Shown here: piece after piece, positions 10,557 to 21,639 of the stretch | How positions within the stretch are numbered: position 1 is the first letter of the stretch | Layout of the letters: every line of letters starts with the position of its first letter | Assembly: GCF_000715075.1 (NCBI RefSeq) | Contig: NC_134101.1 | Coordinates: 26,280,822 to 26,344,821, forward strand | Direction of reading: 5' to 3' | Length of the DNA: 64,000 nucleotides | DNA from: Nicotiana tabacum | Lineage: Eukaryota > Streptophyta > Magnoliopsida > Solanales > Solanaceae | Notes under the pieces: generated by a model | What the model was told of the DNA's origin: nothing | The model's database searches: none | What the model saw: the letters and a program-made list of their open reading frames with translations, nothing else | Translations under genes and position numbers: made by a program

Positions 10557-12694
10557 CAATAACCTAATCCGCCTGACATGTTCACATGCCTCTAATCCAA
10601 GCTTATCATACAGGAGCAATCAAACAAGTACACATGAGCCATCATAACTGATCACAACTCCAGCATTCGAATGACTATCACATCCTTCATGCACGATCAT
10701 CCCACCAGGAATATTTTTATAATTCTTCCGTGCCACATATAAATAATTAGAATATCAACAACCTATCAACCAGGAGAGTACCACAATACAAATGAACATC
10801 TGTAACTCAAAACATAATGCTCCTTTCAACCGCACACCCTTCTCAAGGATTACTGAGCAACTATAACATTCACCTAAATATATAACACTGACCATTCCAT
10901 TCAGAATCCGTGATCTTACTTTCAAGAATGAACTTCCACCTCATACATATAAATTTGAATCCCGCACAACACACCACATCTATCACGTGAAAAGCACAAG
11001 AATCTCATTATAAACTCTGAGTCACCAGCAAATTACATACCCTATTAGTTGGAAACTTTTCTCTTGCTTCTTTCCCGGAGGAAATCACAATGCACAACAC
11101 GTTCCCCACACCGGTAGAAAATATCCGGTTCAAACCATGGTAGAAACCATTAAGAACACTTTGAAATCCATTTTCACCTAATCAAGCTATCAAAACTAAT
11201 TTCCTCTATCTCGTCCAAGCTACGCTGGTCACCAAAACCCAAAAATATTGCCACCAAGACATCTATAAAGCTTCCACATCATTATTACCTAAAAGAATTG
11301 AGCATGCCATTACCATTATGGTCTAGCCTACTACCTAATGGTGCTATTTTTCTCCGCGGTTCTCCTGAATTACCCTCAAGTTAACGTTTCTCCTTATCAG
11401 AACACTACTACCCTTACCCAAAGCTCACTCTGAAAATACCTTATGTGAATTTAAAATTATTCTCTTTCCCTTCTTATATTGGAATGTGGAATCCATAGTC
11501 GTACAGAATTACTGCAAGTCCCGCACCATCCAGTGTAATAACCGATTCCGACGATATACAAATTCCGAAATTTTTTCAATTGACACATATAAATTTTAAA
11601 TCCATTATAACCCTTTCGAAAGTCACCCACTATGCTTAAATCTAAATTGCATCGCCCGAACAGGACAAAAGACACAAGCCCCCAAAGAAGTAACTATGCC
11701 TTCACACCACCAATCAAATTCATACTCCGTGTGCACTACATCCTTCAAAATAACAATTTAATCATCTCATAATTTTTTTTATAAAGCGCAATATATCCTG
11801 CATTCAAGAAATTTTCTTACTCAAGTCATCCCCTAAGTTAGCATTTATTCTTGCGACAATCAAGTCAACTTTCTCAACCCGATATCAAATTCAAATCTCA
11901 ACACATACGCCCCGTTGATAGAAAAGAAACTCTCTATTCATATCATAAGGAATACACCTACATAGATTACTGTGCAGGGGATAACCCACCTGCTTAGTCT
12001 CAAATTGGCATCTTGTTATACCCTTTCGTAGCCACAATTACTCTGAAATCACTTAATCTTTCTGAGTCCAAACTCATTAACCAGACACGAGAATTTAATT
12101 TGCCCCATAATTTAACAACGTGAAAGATCTTTCAAGACATTCACACTCAAGATTGTACGTCACATCAAAATGAAGATAAAGCACCCAACGGCCTTCCTTT
12201 ACATTTCAAGGAAACACTTCCCATCACATTCAAATCATCTTAACACATCCCACCGTTACATCATACTCATCACAAAGCCATTCCACCGCTCATCGAGCCA
12301 CAACTTCCACTCGTAGGGATATTATCGGACATATGAGTCCAAATGTACAGTTTACAACTGAAGATACCGAGCCTAAGCTGCGGTCTAAACCTGACCTCAA
12401 GTCCTCCAGACTGGCCCATCACCAAAACATAGAATACACATCTTGAACCTCGTTCATAAAATCACAAACCGGTGATGCACAACTGATACCGAATGCTCAT
12501 ATGCGCATACGAAATGTGTGGAAGGAATTCAAAGAGTTATGTTTCAAGCTGAATCAATTCCGCACGATAGAATACAAGAAAGTTAAATTTTCTTTAGGGT
12601 TTGGCAGCCTCTCGAAGATAAGTACAGACGTCTCCGTACCGATCTGCAATTCTACTAAACCTGCTCATGACTCGTGAGACCTATATTACCTAGA

Positions 12695-12706
12695 GCTCTG
12701 ATACTA
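12695..12706 (-). other. Primer-binding site of element D
   Basis: The minus strand reads TAGTATCAGAGC. It differs by one base from TGGTATCAGAGC, the site complementary to the 3' end of plant initiator tRNA-Met. It lies three bases after the LTR end. Confidence 0.8.
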
Positions 12707-12709
12707 ACT

Positions 12710-13530
12710 TGTCACGACCCAAAATCTCACCCGTCGTGATGGCGCCTATCTCAATACTAGGCAAGCCAAAAATCCCAATGAACTACCATATCTTTTAAGT
12801 TTGAAAACATAATATCTAAGTTTAGCGGAAGAAAAACTCACAAATACATATATAAACACTCCCAAAACCCGGTGTCACTGAGTACATGAGCATCTAAAGG
12901 AATACAAAGTCTGACAGATAAAAAAAATCACTATCTGAAATATAGAACAGTACAATAACTAAACAGGAAGGGAATCAAGTCTGCGGTCATCAAGCAACTA
13001 CCTTGATAGTCTCCAACAGAAATAACTCCGAATTCTAGCAGCTATCGTATCCGGGAGCACCTGGATCTGCACACGAGGTGCAGAGTGTAGTATGAGTACA
13101 ACTAACTCAATAAGTAACAAAACAAACCTCTGGGTTGAAAGCAATGACGAGCTCCGCAGGTCCAGTTTAGTATAATAATGGTACAAAATGTAGGCATACT
13201 TTCAAATTTAACAGTTAAACTCAGTACAAGTGAAATAGATCAATACTGCATAATATGAGGAATATGACATCTCAGTAGAAAGACCTCATGTAAATACTGG
13301 TCACCAATTATCCGGTCACTCAGTACTGTTTATGGACAATCCAGCCTAGGGTGTTCCAACCCATATATAAATATACATCGACTGATAGTAAGTCACCCAT
13401 AACTGTATAAGGCCAATCCAGCCCTGGGATAATTTATCCCCCAAATATAAATGATACAGACAAGATCCATGTCAAGATAAACTCATTACAATACAAATAA
13501 GTAAGGCAAATCCATGCCCTGGGAAAATCC

Positions 13531-13599
<69 letters not shown>

Positions 13600-14120
13600 C
13601 AGTAAGTAAGGCAAGTCCATGCCTTGGGAAGTCCATCCCGAATATATATGATCATCTACGCTCACTGGGGGTGTGTACAGACTCCGGAGGGTCTCCTTCA
13701 GCCTAAGCGCTATAAGTCGACCGCGCTCACTGAGGGTGTTTGCAGACTCTCGGAGGGGCTCCTTCAGCCCAAGCGTGATATAAAGCCAATATGGCCTACT
13801 ACAGGCGGGCAGTCCCGATACATATAATAATAAAGCCAAAAAGGCCTGTTGCACGCGGGCAACCCCGATCCATTTAATAATAAAGAAAATAAGGTCTGCT
13901 GCAGGCGGGCAACCCCGATCCATAAAATAGTAAAGCCTATAAGGCCTGCTGCAGGCAGGCAGCCCCGATCCATATAATAATATTGTATAAAGCCATTATG
14001 GCCTACTGCGTTACGCAACTCAATCCCATAAATATCCTAACAATAGACAAATATTACTGAGTGTGAAATGTATATTTTTGAACAATTAATTCAACAACAA
14101 CACGACCCCATGGGTCCCAA
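12710..14120 (-). mobile_element. Element D, 5' LTR (3' part, left of the LINE)
   Basis: It begins (minus-strand end) at TGTCACGACCC and matches the D 3' LTR from 6573 to about 7935. It holds a 63-base TA run (13536-13598) that is only a short TA tract in the partner. It is cut at 14120 by the LINE, and GGTCCCAA (14113-14120) is the left target-site copy. Confidence 0.9.
13536..13598. repeat. (TA)n microsatellite
   Basis: This is an uninterrupted TA dinucleotide run of 63 bases. The homologous place in the other D LTR (about 7400-7412) has only a short run, so the expansion happened after insertion. Confidence 0.95.
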
Positions 14121-14548
14121 TTTTTTTTTTTTTGCCTAAGGGCTAATATATAAATAAAATCTCAAAAATGGGTCCAATGCTTACAAGCTGTCCAAACCAA
14201 AAACCAAAGTAGAAGTTACATGAAGCTACTAGCTATTAAAAAAGATAGAAAAGCTAAAATCTAATGAACTAACTATTACAACATGATAAGTTGAGTGCTT
14301 CCTTCTCCTATTAGTGTATGTAAATCCAATTGTCATTGGCAAATACCAAGCAGCACCTATCAAGCTCTCACCAGGCACCAGGGTATATTGTCCATAGTCT
14401 AAAATGAATTCCAAACATCTCCACCGCAGAGTTGAAGTCCGCATCGTCCTCCAAGTGTCGCTACTATATGATCTCCATATGCAGTGGATTGATTTTGTTC
14501 AAGTATTAATTATGTGCTCACTCATCAAGATTAATGTATAGAAGAGGA

Positions 14549-14925
14549 GCCTGGCTTTAGGCAGGCTTTGCAAGGCAAAAGCCAGGCTTGAGCTGCCTTT
14601 AGGCAGGCTTTACAAGGCAAAGGCCAGGCATGCGCTAGCTTTAGGCAGGCTTTGCAAGGCAAAAGCCAGGCATGACCTGGCTTTAGGCAGGCTTTGCAGG
14701 CCAAAGGCCAGGCGTGGGCTGGCTTTAGGCAGGCTTTACAAGGCAAAGGCCAGGCGTGAGCTGGCTTTAGCCAGGCTTTACAAGGCAAAAGCCAGGCATG
14801 AGCTGGCTTTAGCCAGGCTTTACAAGGCAAAAGCCAGGCATGAGCTGGCTTTAGGATGGCTTTACAAGGAAAAAGTCAGGAATGATCTGGCTTTAAGAAG
14901 ACTTTGCAAGGCAAAGGCCAGCCTG
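14549..14925 (-). repeat. 42-bp minisatellite in the LINE 3' UTR
   Basis: About nine head-to-tail copies of a 42-bp unit are present; plus-strand units start at CTGGCTTTAGGCAGGCTTT (14551, 14593 and onward). Read on the minus strand the unit contains CCTAAAGCCAGCTCATGCC. The unit length and that word are shared with the coding minisatellite in ORF1 (19790-19926). An apparent 99-residue ORF over it (MPCKAWLKPAHAW repeats) follows from the period being divisible by three and is not taken as a gene. Confidence 0.92.
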
Positions 14926-15146
14926 TGCCTTTTTGTGATCTTGTAAGCTCAGATCCTTCCCTACTAGAACCTTTAATGTAGACATCATTCAAAACATTGC
15001 TAAACCATCCTCAGATTGAGCTTGAAAGCATGCTAATACCACTGAGAAATGATTCAACAATCTCCAAAAATACCATATGATGGGTTCAGCATCTTCCTTA
15101 GCATTTGGATATATCAGTTTGTTCAGAGTCCAATCTTGTGAAGCCA

Positions 15147-18100
15147 TCAGTCTGGGGTTCTTCTCTTTGTTATCCTAATCCTAAGGTTAGGTGATTGAGA
15201 TTTGTCTAGATTGATCAACCTCCTGCCTGCACTAGGCAGTTCAGAGAATGAATGAAACTCAGATGTACCTGCAAAAGAGAACCCAATGTTAGCTATAAAA
15301 TCCGCCACCGAGTTGCCTTCTCTGAACACATGTTGAAAGATCACATTGAAGTTGTCCTTCATCTCTATAATTTTCTTCACATCCTGTGCAATTACCCAAG
15401 GAGGATCCCATTCCCCTTCTATCGCCTTCTTCATCACCAATGAATTAGTCTCCAGTATGAGAGGGTGAAAATCATGCTCCACACAATATTCCAACCCTTG
15501 AAGAATAGCCTTAGCTTCAGCCACCACATTAGTTGTAACTCGCAGGTCTACTGCCCTAGCATACACCACATCACCTTCATCATCCCTCACATAAAAGCCT
15601 AGGGAGCTAGGTCCAGGATTTTCCTTTGAAGTTCCATCAGTATTACATTTGTACTAACCATGAAAAGGAAGCTGCCATGTTATTCTTGTAGTGATCAATA
15701 TAGGTTTATATCCTTCAAAGTATTGAATCATGTTTGGCCATAACAATGGAATATTAGGGATCCAAGCATACCTCACCCTTCCTAGTTGATGCAATGTCCT
15801 ATTTATCTCATGAATCACCCTATTTATGGACATTGAACCACCATGTTTACCTGCATTTCTTCTCTTCCACAGCTCCCAAGTGATGATAGCTGGTACTGCT
15901 TGAAATAGTGGCTTTAATTTTGGACCACACTGAGCATACCACCAATGCCTTATAATCTGCTTCAATTGAATCAATTACACAGAAATTCCAGCAGCCCCCA
16001 TGAACAAGTTCCATACCTTAGAGGCAGTAGGACTTGTGACAAATATATGCTCAATGGATTCCTCTTGGGGCTGCTGACAACACCAACACCTAGACATCAC
16101 CATTTGCCCTTGCCTCCTCCACATGTCATCGGTGGCTATTTTTTGCCTCCACAATCTCCAGAAGAAGAAGGATATCTTGAATAGCAAACCTTTAATCCAC
16201 ATTAACTTGAATTCCTGATTAGGATCTGCCCTATGCCTTAGTATTTGCCAAGCACTGCTAACACTGAACTTGCCTGAAGGAGTTGGCATCCAGTATGGCT
16301 TATCCCAATATCCCTCACTGCCTTCATAGTGCACATTTAGCCTTATATGTTCTGCAATTTCCTCATTGAAAGTTTGATCTAGCAGCTGATCATCCCATGT
16401 TTCCCCTTGCCGCAGTTCTGCCACCTCCTGAAGACCTTCATTGATTGGAAAGTCTTCAGGCAATACATGATAAAGTGCACCCAATCCAGTCCAATTTTCA
16501 TGCCAAATATTAGTTGTTCCACTCTTCAATTCCCATACGATCTCATGTTCTACTTCTTCCCTAGCATTCAGCATTTGTCTCCAAACATGAGACCCTTCCC
16601 TAAAATGCACCACAGTTGGTGGCTCCTTCTTGCAATACTTATTCCACATGAAATTAGACCACAAAGATTTTGTGGTCCTAAACCTCCACCATAGTTTAGC
16701 AAACAGTGCCCTTGAGACATCATTTAAGGACCTAAAACCTATCCCCCCTTCCTCTTTAGGAAGGCAAGGATTTTTCCATGAAGCCCAGTGTCTGCTTCTC
16801 CCTTCTTCCTTTGTGCTCCAAAAGAACCTAGCAAAAGTCTTATGTAGATGCCCCAGGATGCTGTTTGGTGGATCAACGACTGATAACATGTGAACTGGTA
16901 TACTTTGCAATACACTAGAGATGAGTGTTGCCTTTCCTCCAAATGACAACAATTTTCCTTTCCATGAATGCAATTTAGCCTTCACCTTCTTGATAAGCTC
17001 CTCATAATAGTCCTTCCTCCTTCTAGTGTAAAAAATAGGACACCCTAGATATGTGAAGGGGAATTTACCTCTTGCAAATCCTGTAATAGCTCCAACTGCC
17101 TGAAACAATCCATTAGCAACCTTTGAATACATGTAGTATGAACTCTTATCTTTGTTGATCATCTGACCTGATATCTTCTCATAGTTCCCCAACACTGCCA
17201 TAATCTTGCTCAAAGAGGGAGGATGAGTAGATGCAAAGATTATCGTATCATCAACATACGCCAAGTGGTTTAAAGAATCAGACCACTAAGGCATTCCAAA
17301 TCCCACAAATGACTTGTCTTCAAAAAGCTTATTCAAAGACCTGGAAAGTACCTCTGCTAACAGAATGAACAATGCTGGAGATAGGGGATCCCCTTGTTTC
17401 ACACCCCTTGTCGACTTAATGAACCCTGAGGACTGCCAATTCACTAATACTGAATACCAGTTATTTGACATCAAGTTCCACACCATGTTGATGAAGTGTG
17501 CAGAAAATCCCATCTTTCTTAGCACATGCAATAAGTACTTCCATGAGACCCTATCATAGGCCTTAGCCATATCAAGCTTGATCACCACATTAGCTGGCTT
17601 TCCCCTTAACCTTATGTCAGTGACAATTTCTTGAGTCAATAAGATGTTCTCAAATATACTCCTACCCTTTACAAATCCGGATTGATTAGGAGCTATTAGA
17701 GATGGCAAAAAAATCTCCAATCTATCATGTAACACCCTAGACAAAACCTTGTTAATGAAGTTGCTCAAACTAATAGGTCTTAAGTCAGAGAAGGTCTCGA
17801 CTCTAGGTTTCTTGGGCAGCAACACTAGATTGGTGTGAGTGATGGATTTAGGCAATGCAGCTCCTCCATAGAAGTGTAGCACCATGTTGTGTATATCAGC
17901 ACCAATAACATCCCAGCATGTTTGATAAAACAAGCCAGTGAATCCATCAGGGCCACTAGCACTCTCCCCACTAAGCTCAAAAACTGCTGCCCTTACTTCT
18001 TCAATTGTTGGCAATCTGCTAAGTTCCAAATTCTGATCCATAGTGACCATTGAAGGTACATTATTGAGCAAGGGAAATTCAGAAGCATCACCTTCATTTG

Positions 18101-19313
18101 TGAACTGTTTTTGATAGAAGTCCATTGCAGTTGTAGCCAATTGCTCCTGGTCTTCAATCCATACCCCACTGCCACTTTTGATCCTCTTCAGTTGCAATTT
18201 ATTTCTTTTGCCATTGACATGGTTGTGAAAGAAACTTGTATTCCTATCTCCTTCAGCAAATCAATTCATCCCAGCTTTTTGCTTCCAATACTGCTCCTCA
18301 ATATTCAAGTATTTCTTCAATTCAGATTGAGCCTTTTGAAGCACAATCCTATTTTCAATTGTAGGCTCTTCTTCAAACAACATCTCCTTCACCCTAACAA
18401 TGTCCTCCAAAATAGCCAATTGCTTGAAGATATCACCAAATGTTTCACTATTCCATTTTGAGAGTGCTGCCTTCACCCTCTTGATATTCTGCTTGAACAT
18501 CAGAAACGGATCCCCTATGAAATCAGCTTCCCAATTCTGCCTCACCACATCCATAAATGTAGCATGCTTTGTCCAAAAGTTCAAGAATCTGAAAGGCTTG
18601 ACAAACTTGGTTGTCTGCATCCCACATGTCATTAGCAATGGTGCATGATCTGATCCAGTTCTGATTAGATGCTCAACTTCAATAGTTGGCAACATGTTCT
18701 GAAATGGCAAATTCACAAAGATCCTATCCAATCTCATGAATATACACTCAGCATTGGATCTCCCATTCCACCATGTGAATGGACTTCCTTTGTATCCTTG
18801 CTCAAACAAACCACAAGAGTTTACACAAAATGCAAAATCCTCATATTCAGGACGGTGTACTGGAAGTCCCCCTATTTTCTCATCTTCATGCAATAACACA
18901 TTGAAATCCCCTCCTACCAACCATGGTAATTCCATATCACTTGCTAAATAATACAAGTGATCCCACAAATCCAACCTCTCCATTGCTGAACATTTTGCAT
19001 AAACAAATGTCATCATCATGTGCTGCCCCAGGTCATGGTGAAACACTCTCACAGTCACCTGTTGCTCAGTATCCTCCACTAATTCCCATTCCACCACTGC
19101 ATCGAAGAACAACCATATTTGCCCATTAATATTTGTATAAGCAGTCTCCATATTTAACCTCCTTTTATATCTCTCAATGAGTCCCTTCTTTTGAAAAGGC
19201 TCCATCAATGCAACTACACAAAAATTATGCTCCATATTCATATTGATCACCCTAGGAAAGGCCTGTTGTGTATTCACAGACCTTATGTTCTATATTAATG
19301 TTTTGATCATCAT
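15147..19313 (-). pseudogene. LINE ORF2: endonuclease, reverse transcriptase, RNase H
   Basis: This is one frame of about 1388 codons from ATG 19313 to 15147, interrupted only by in-frame stops near 19290, 18259, 17288, 15973 and 15652. Domains in order: an apurinic-type endonuclease (GGDFNV, then SDHAPLL near residues 210-240 of the first block); reverse transcriptase (KLDMAKAYDRVSW, GVKQGDPLSPALF, AYVDDTIIF); a zf-RVT-like region (CWCCQQPQEESIEHIF); and RNase H (NTDG, EAKAILQGLEYC, REGNSVADFIAN). The protein nicks target DNA and copies the LINE RNA at the nick. Most stops sit where family members have Trp or Gln, which fits C-to-T and G-to-A decay. The RT box reads YVDD where YADD is usual, and RNase H reads LETNSL where the family has ETDSL. 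Start choice: the tandem ATGs at 19310-19313 precede KTLI-stop-NIRSVNTQ, the usual start of this family. Confidence 0.92.
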
Positions 19314-19341
19314 CTAGATAGAGAAGCTGCCCTTCTGGGCA

Positions 19342-21475
19342 TTATTCTTGAAGGTTGTGGTGGATCTTTACTCTGATTCTTCTTAGTTTTTTTTTACCTC
19401 CTTTAGCACTAGTTGTGGGTGATAAATCCCCTTCCCTAGCCACTTGTTTGAAGTTTTCGGCAGTTGATTCATCATCTCCTTCATCCTCCATTGGATTTTG
19501 TCTCAATAAGTCTTCATCAATTGGTGTCACATTGTGTGTAACTAAATCATGTAAATGTTGTAGAGGAGTCTTAGTTAGAACATTAAGATGTAGTTGCATG
19601 GTTTGATCAGTGCCAGATTCCATAGGCACTTCCTCTATTTCCCCGGATGCTTTTGGAACAATTGCCCGCTCATCAGCCTGTTCATACTCCTTGAATTGTA
19701 GTTCATGGACATACGCCGGAACACCATATACATAGGCCAAAATATCTACAGTGGCTCTAAGGTTGGGGTTTACTGTAGCTGCCTCATCAGGTGAACCTGG
19801 TTTTAGGCCTGGCGTCGCCAGCCTATCGCCAGGTGAGCCTGGCTTTAGTCCCGGCGTCGCCAGCCTATCGCCCGGTGAGCCTAGATTTAGGCCTGGCGTT
19901 GCTAGCCTATCGCCAGGTGAGCTTGGATTGTTGTCCTTCTTCACCTTGTCTTCTATTGTCTTTGTGCCCAGCTGATCATTCTTAACCTCAACTGCATCGC
20001 TCCATAAGACCTTTGTAGAGTTTACCTCATCAAGATCCTCCATCCGCTTAGAATCTTTAAAAGTTTGAGATGGAATCGCATGACAAGATTGGTTTGTGGT
20101 CACATTGAGTTGTTTTAGCTCCTCTTTGCTTGTCCCAAACCTTCTATGAACCCAGTCGATTGTGGACTGAACCCCAAAAGGAGTAGGACCATCTTTAGAA
20201 CTGAAGACTAGTTTTTCCCCCCACCAAAACCAGTTGGTTGTTCTCGTTTATATCACTTTGTTCCTCCTCTAATACTGCAAATTTATTCCTTGTTTGAACC
20301 TTGTTTGTCTGATCTTCTTCGACCTCCATCAGTGCAAAGTTATTGTGCACCTGCTGTACACTAGCATTCACTGGCATGATTGCATTGCCAGTTTTCCCTT
20401 GTACCTGGGTTTTGTTATTTTTGTTGGTTCCCCGATTATCCCGAACTTCCTTCCACTGTGCACCTACGTTCCCGACTACTTTTCCACTCGTGAGAATCAT
20501 TAAAGGGTTAATGTGATTTTTGGTTTTTCCTTGTTCATCAGCAGCAGAATTCCAGTTGTTCAACTCAGCAAGATCATTCCTTTTCTTGCTGCTTCGATTC
20601 TCAATAAGCTCGGGGTGCAAATGCCAACATTTAATTTCATCATGTCCTTGTAGTTTACACTCCTTATAATATTTTGGTAGCATGTCATACTGAATTCTCA
20701 CCCATTCTGTTCGAACCCCACCAGAAGCTTCATCATCAATATCCAATCGCACCTTTTTAGGTAGTTCGGCCAACAAATCGACAAGAACTTTTAGTCTTGC
20801 GCAACTCGGCCTAGTTTTATTTGCAGTTGCCGCGTCAAGACACACTGGCCTTCCCACAGTTGTAGCCAAAGAAAACAGAGTTTCCTTTACAAAAAAGGTA
20901 GGTAGCAGTCCAGGATAAGAAATCCACGCCATCGCCATCGGAGTTTCTTCACCCGCCTTAAATTTTGCATCGTAGATAAGAGTACGCAATTGGTATTCGT
21001 ACCCATCTTTGGCTTTGATGTAGTACGTACTCTTTGATGTGAAATCGAGGAAATCTTGCCATAGAGTTAATCTAATTAACACATGACGATCTCTAAGGAA
21101 TCCGATATTAGACTCACCTTTGATACCACATTGAGTTGGAATTATTCGGCGAAGCTCATGAATCTCCGGAGAACCATATGAAAGCTTGCCAACGATAGCA
21201 TATTGGAGGCCTTCAATCACGTTCATTCTATCTACTTCTGCCTCTATGAATTTAACCACTGGTTGGCCATTCAAATACACTGCTCGTCGCAGTGGAATGG
21301 GTTGAATTGAAGCGGCAGCAGTAGCCATCGCTGGAGGATTTAAAGAATTTGGTTTCAAAATCTTCGAGTAATCTAGAGGAGTTGGGTTGGAGTTAGTTGT
21401 TGTATGTTGTTGTGCAACGCTGGGGGAGGGCATACCAGCCGGAAAAGCTGGTTGGTCGCCGACCATTGTGGCCAT
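19342..21475 (-). pseudogene. LINE ORF1: RNA-binding gag-like protein with a frameshift
   Basis: This is the first LINE protein, which coats the RNA. The N-terminal 426 codons (21475-20195) include a DUF4283-like region (about residues 75-230) and a zinc-knuckle region reading YYKECKLQGHDEIKCW. In this family the first zinc ligand is normally Cys (YCKEC), so it is lost here. The frame ends just after a run of six C on the plus strand (20217-20222). Removing one base there would continue the reading into KDGPTPFGVQSTIDWVHRRF and on to the 253-codon stretch ending at 19342. I therefore treat the two ORFs as one broken gene. The second part holds three GSPGDRLATPGLKP repeats. It ends 29 bases before the ORF2 start codon. 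Confidence 0.85.
19790..19926 (-). repeat. 42-bp coding minisatellite in LINE ORF1
   Basis: Units start at 19790, 19832, 19874 and 19916 (plus-strand GGTGAGCCTGG). In frame they encode the 14-residue repeat GSPGDRLATPGLKP. The shared word CTAAAGCCAGGCTCA links it to the 3' UTR array at 14549-14925. Confidence 0.9.
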
Positions 21476-21639
21476 TGAAGCCTAAAGCTCCAGCTTTGTC
21501 CGCGATGAACAGTGACCAAGTCACTGTTCACGGTACTGTTTGGGTTTTTGTTAGTCACACAAAATTGGCAAGTATGCACAGACAATTTTGCACACCGCAC
21601 GTTTGCTCAACTCTCCACTATGTTTTTTTTTGGTCCCAA

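Larger units (their letters stand above)
9636..12709 (-). mobile_element. Element D internal region, non-coding
   Basis: No ORF longer than about 90 codons and no retroelement protein motif is visible. Read on the minus strand, it is homologous to the interior of element E (33631-37449): the leader after the primer site, ATGGGCCAGTCTGGAGGACTT, CTACCGG...TGTTGTG, the block GATCACCCCCGGGTACGTG, and GCACGTTCCAGGACGAACGT before the polypurine tract. Conservation without coding capacity in two elements with different LTRs is typical of large retrotransposon derivatives. It also holds three GCAC/GTGC hairpins (10455-10556) that resemble LTR sequence. Confidence 0.8.
14121..21631 (-). mobile_element. 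L1-type LINE retrotransposon, complete but inactive
   Basis: This 7.5 kb non-LTR retrotransposon lies on the minus strand and is inserted in the D 5' LTR. GGTCCCAA at 14113-14120 and 21632-21639 is the target-site duplication, and the poly(A) tail reads as T13 at 14121-14133. The order is a short 5' leader (from 21631), ORF1 (21475 to about 19342), ORF2 with endonuclease, reverse transcriptase and RNase H (19313-15147), and a 3' UTR of about 1 kb with a 42-bp minisatellite. It appears to be full length, since both ends and the flanking duplication are present. Five in-frame stops in ORF2 and a shift in ORF1 make it inactive. Confidence 0.93.

Noticed and set aside
13486..13923. ORF of 145 codons containing an IYIYIY run
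   Set aside because: It reads through a TA microsatellite and LTR sequence, with no protein features.
14531..14830. ORF of 99 codons with 14-residue repeats (MPCKAWLKPAHAW)
   Set aside because: It covers the LINE 3' UTR minisatellite; a period of 42 bases keeps any frame open without selection.
20205..20225. Programmed frameshift in LINE ORF1
   Set aside because: The tract GGGGGGAAAAAC does not give a classical slippery heptamer in the right phase; a simple indel in a homopolymer is more likely.
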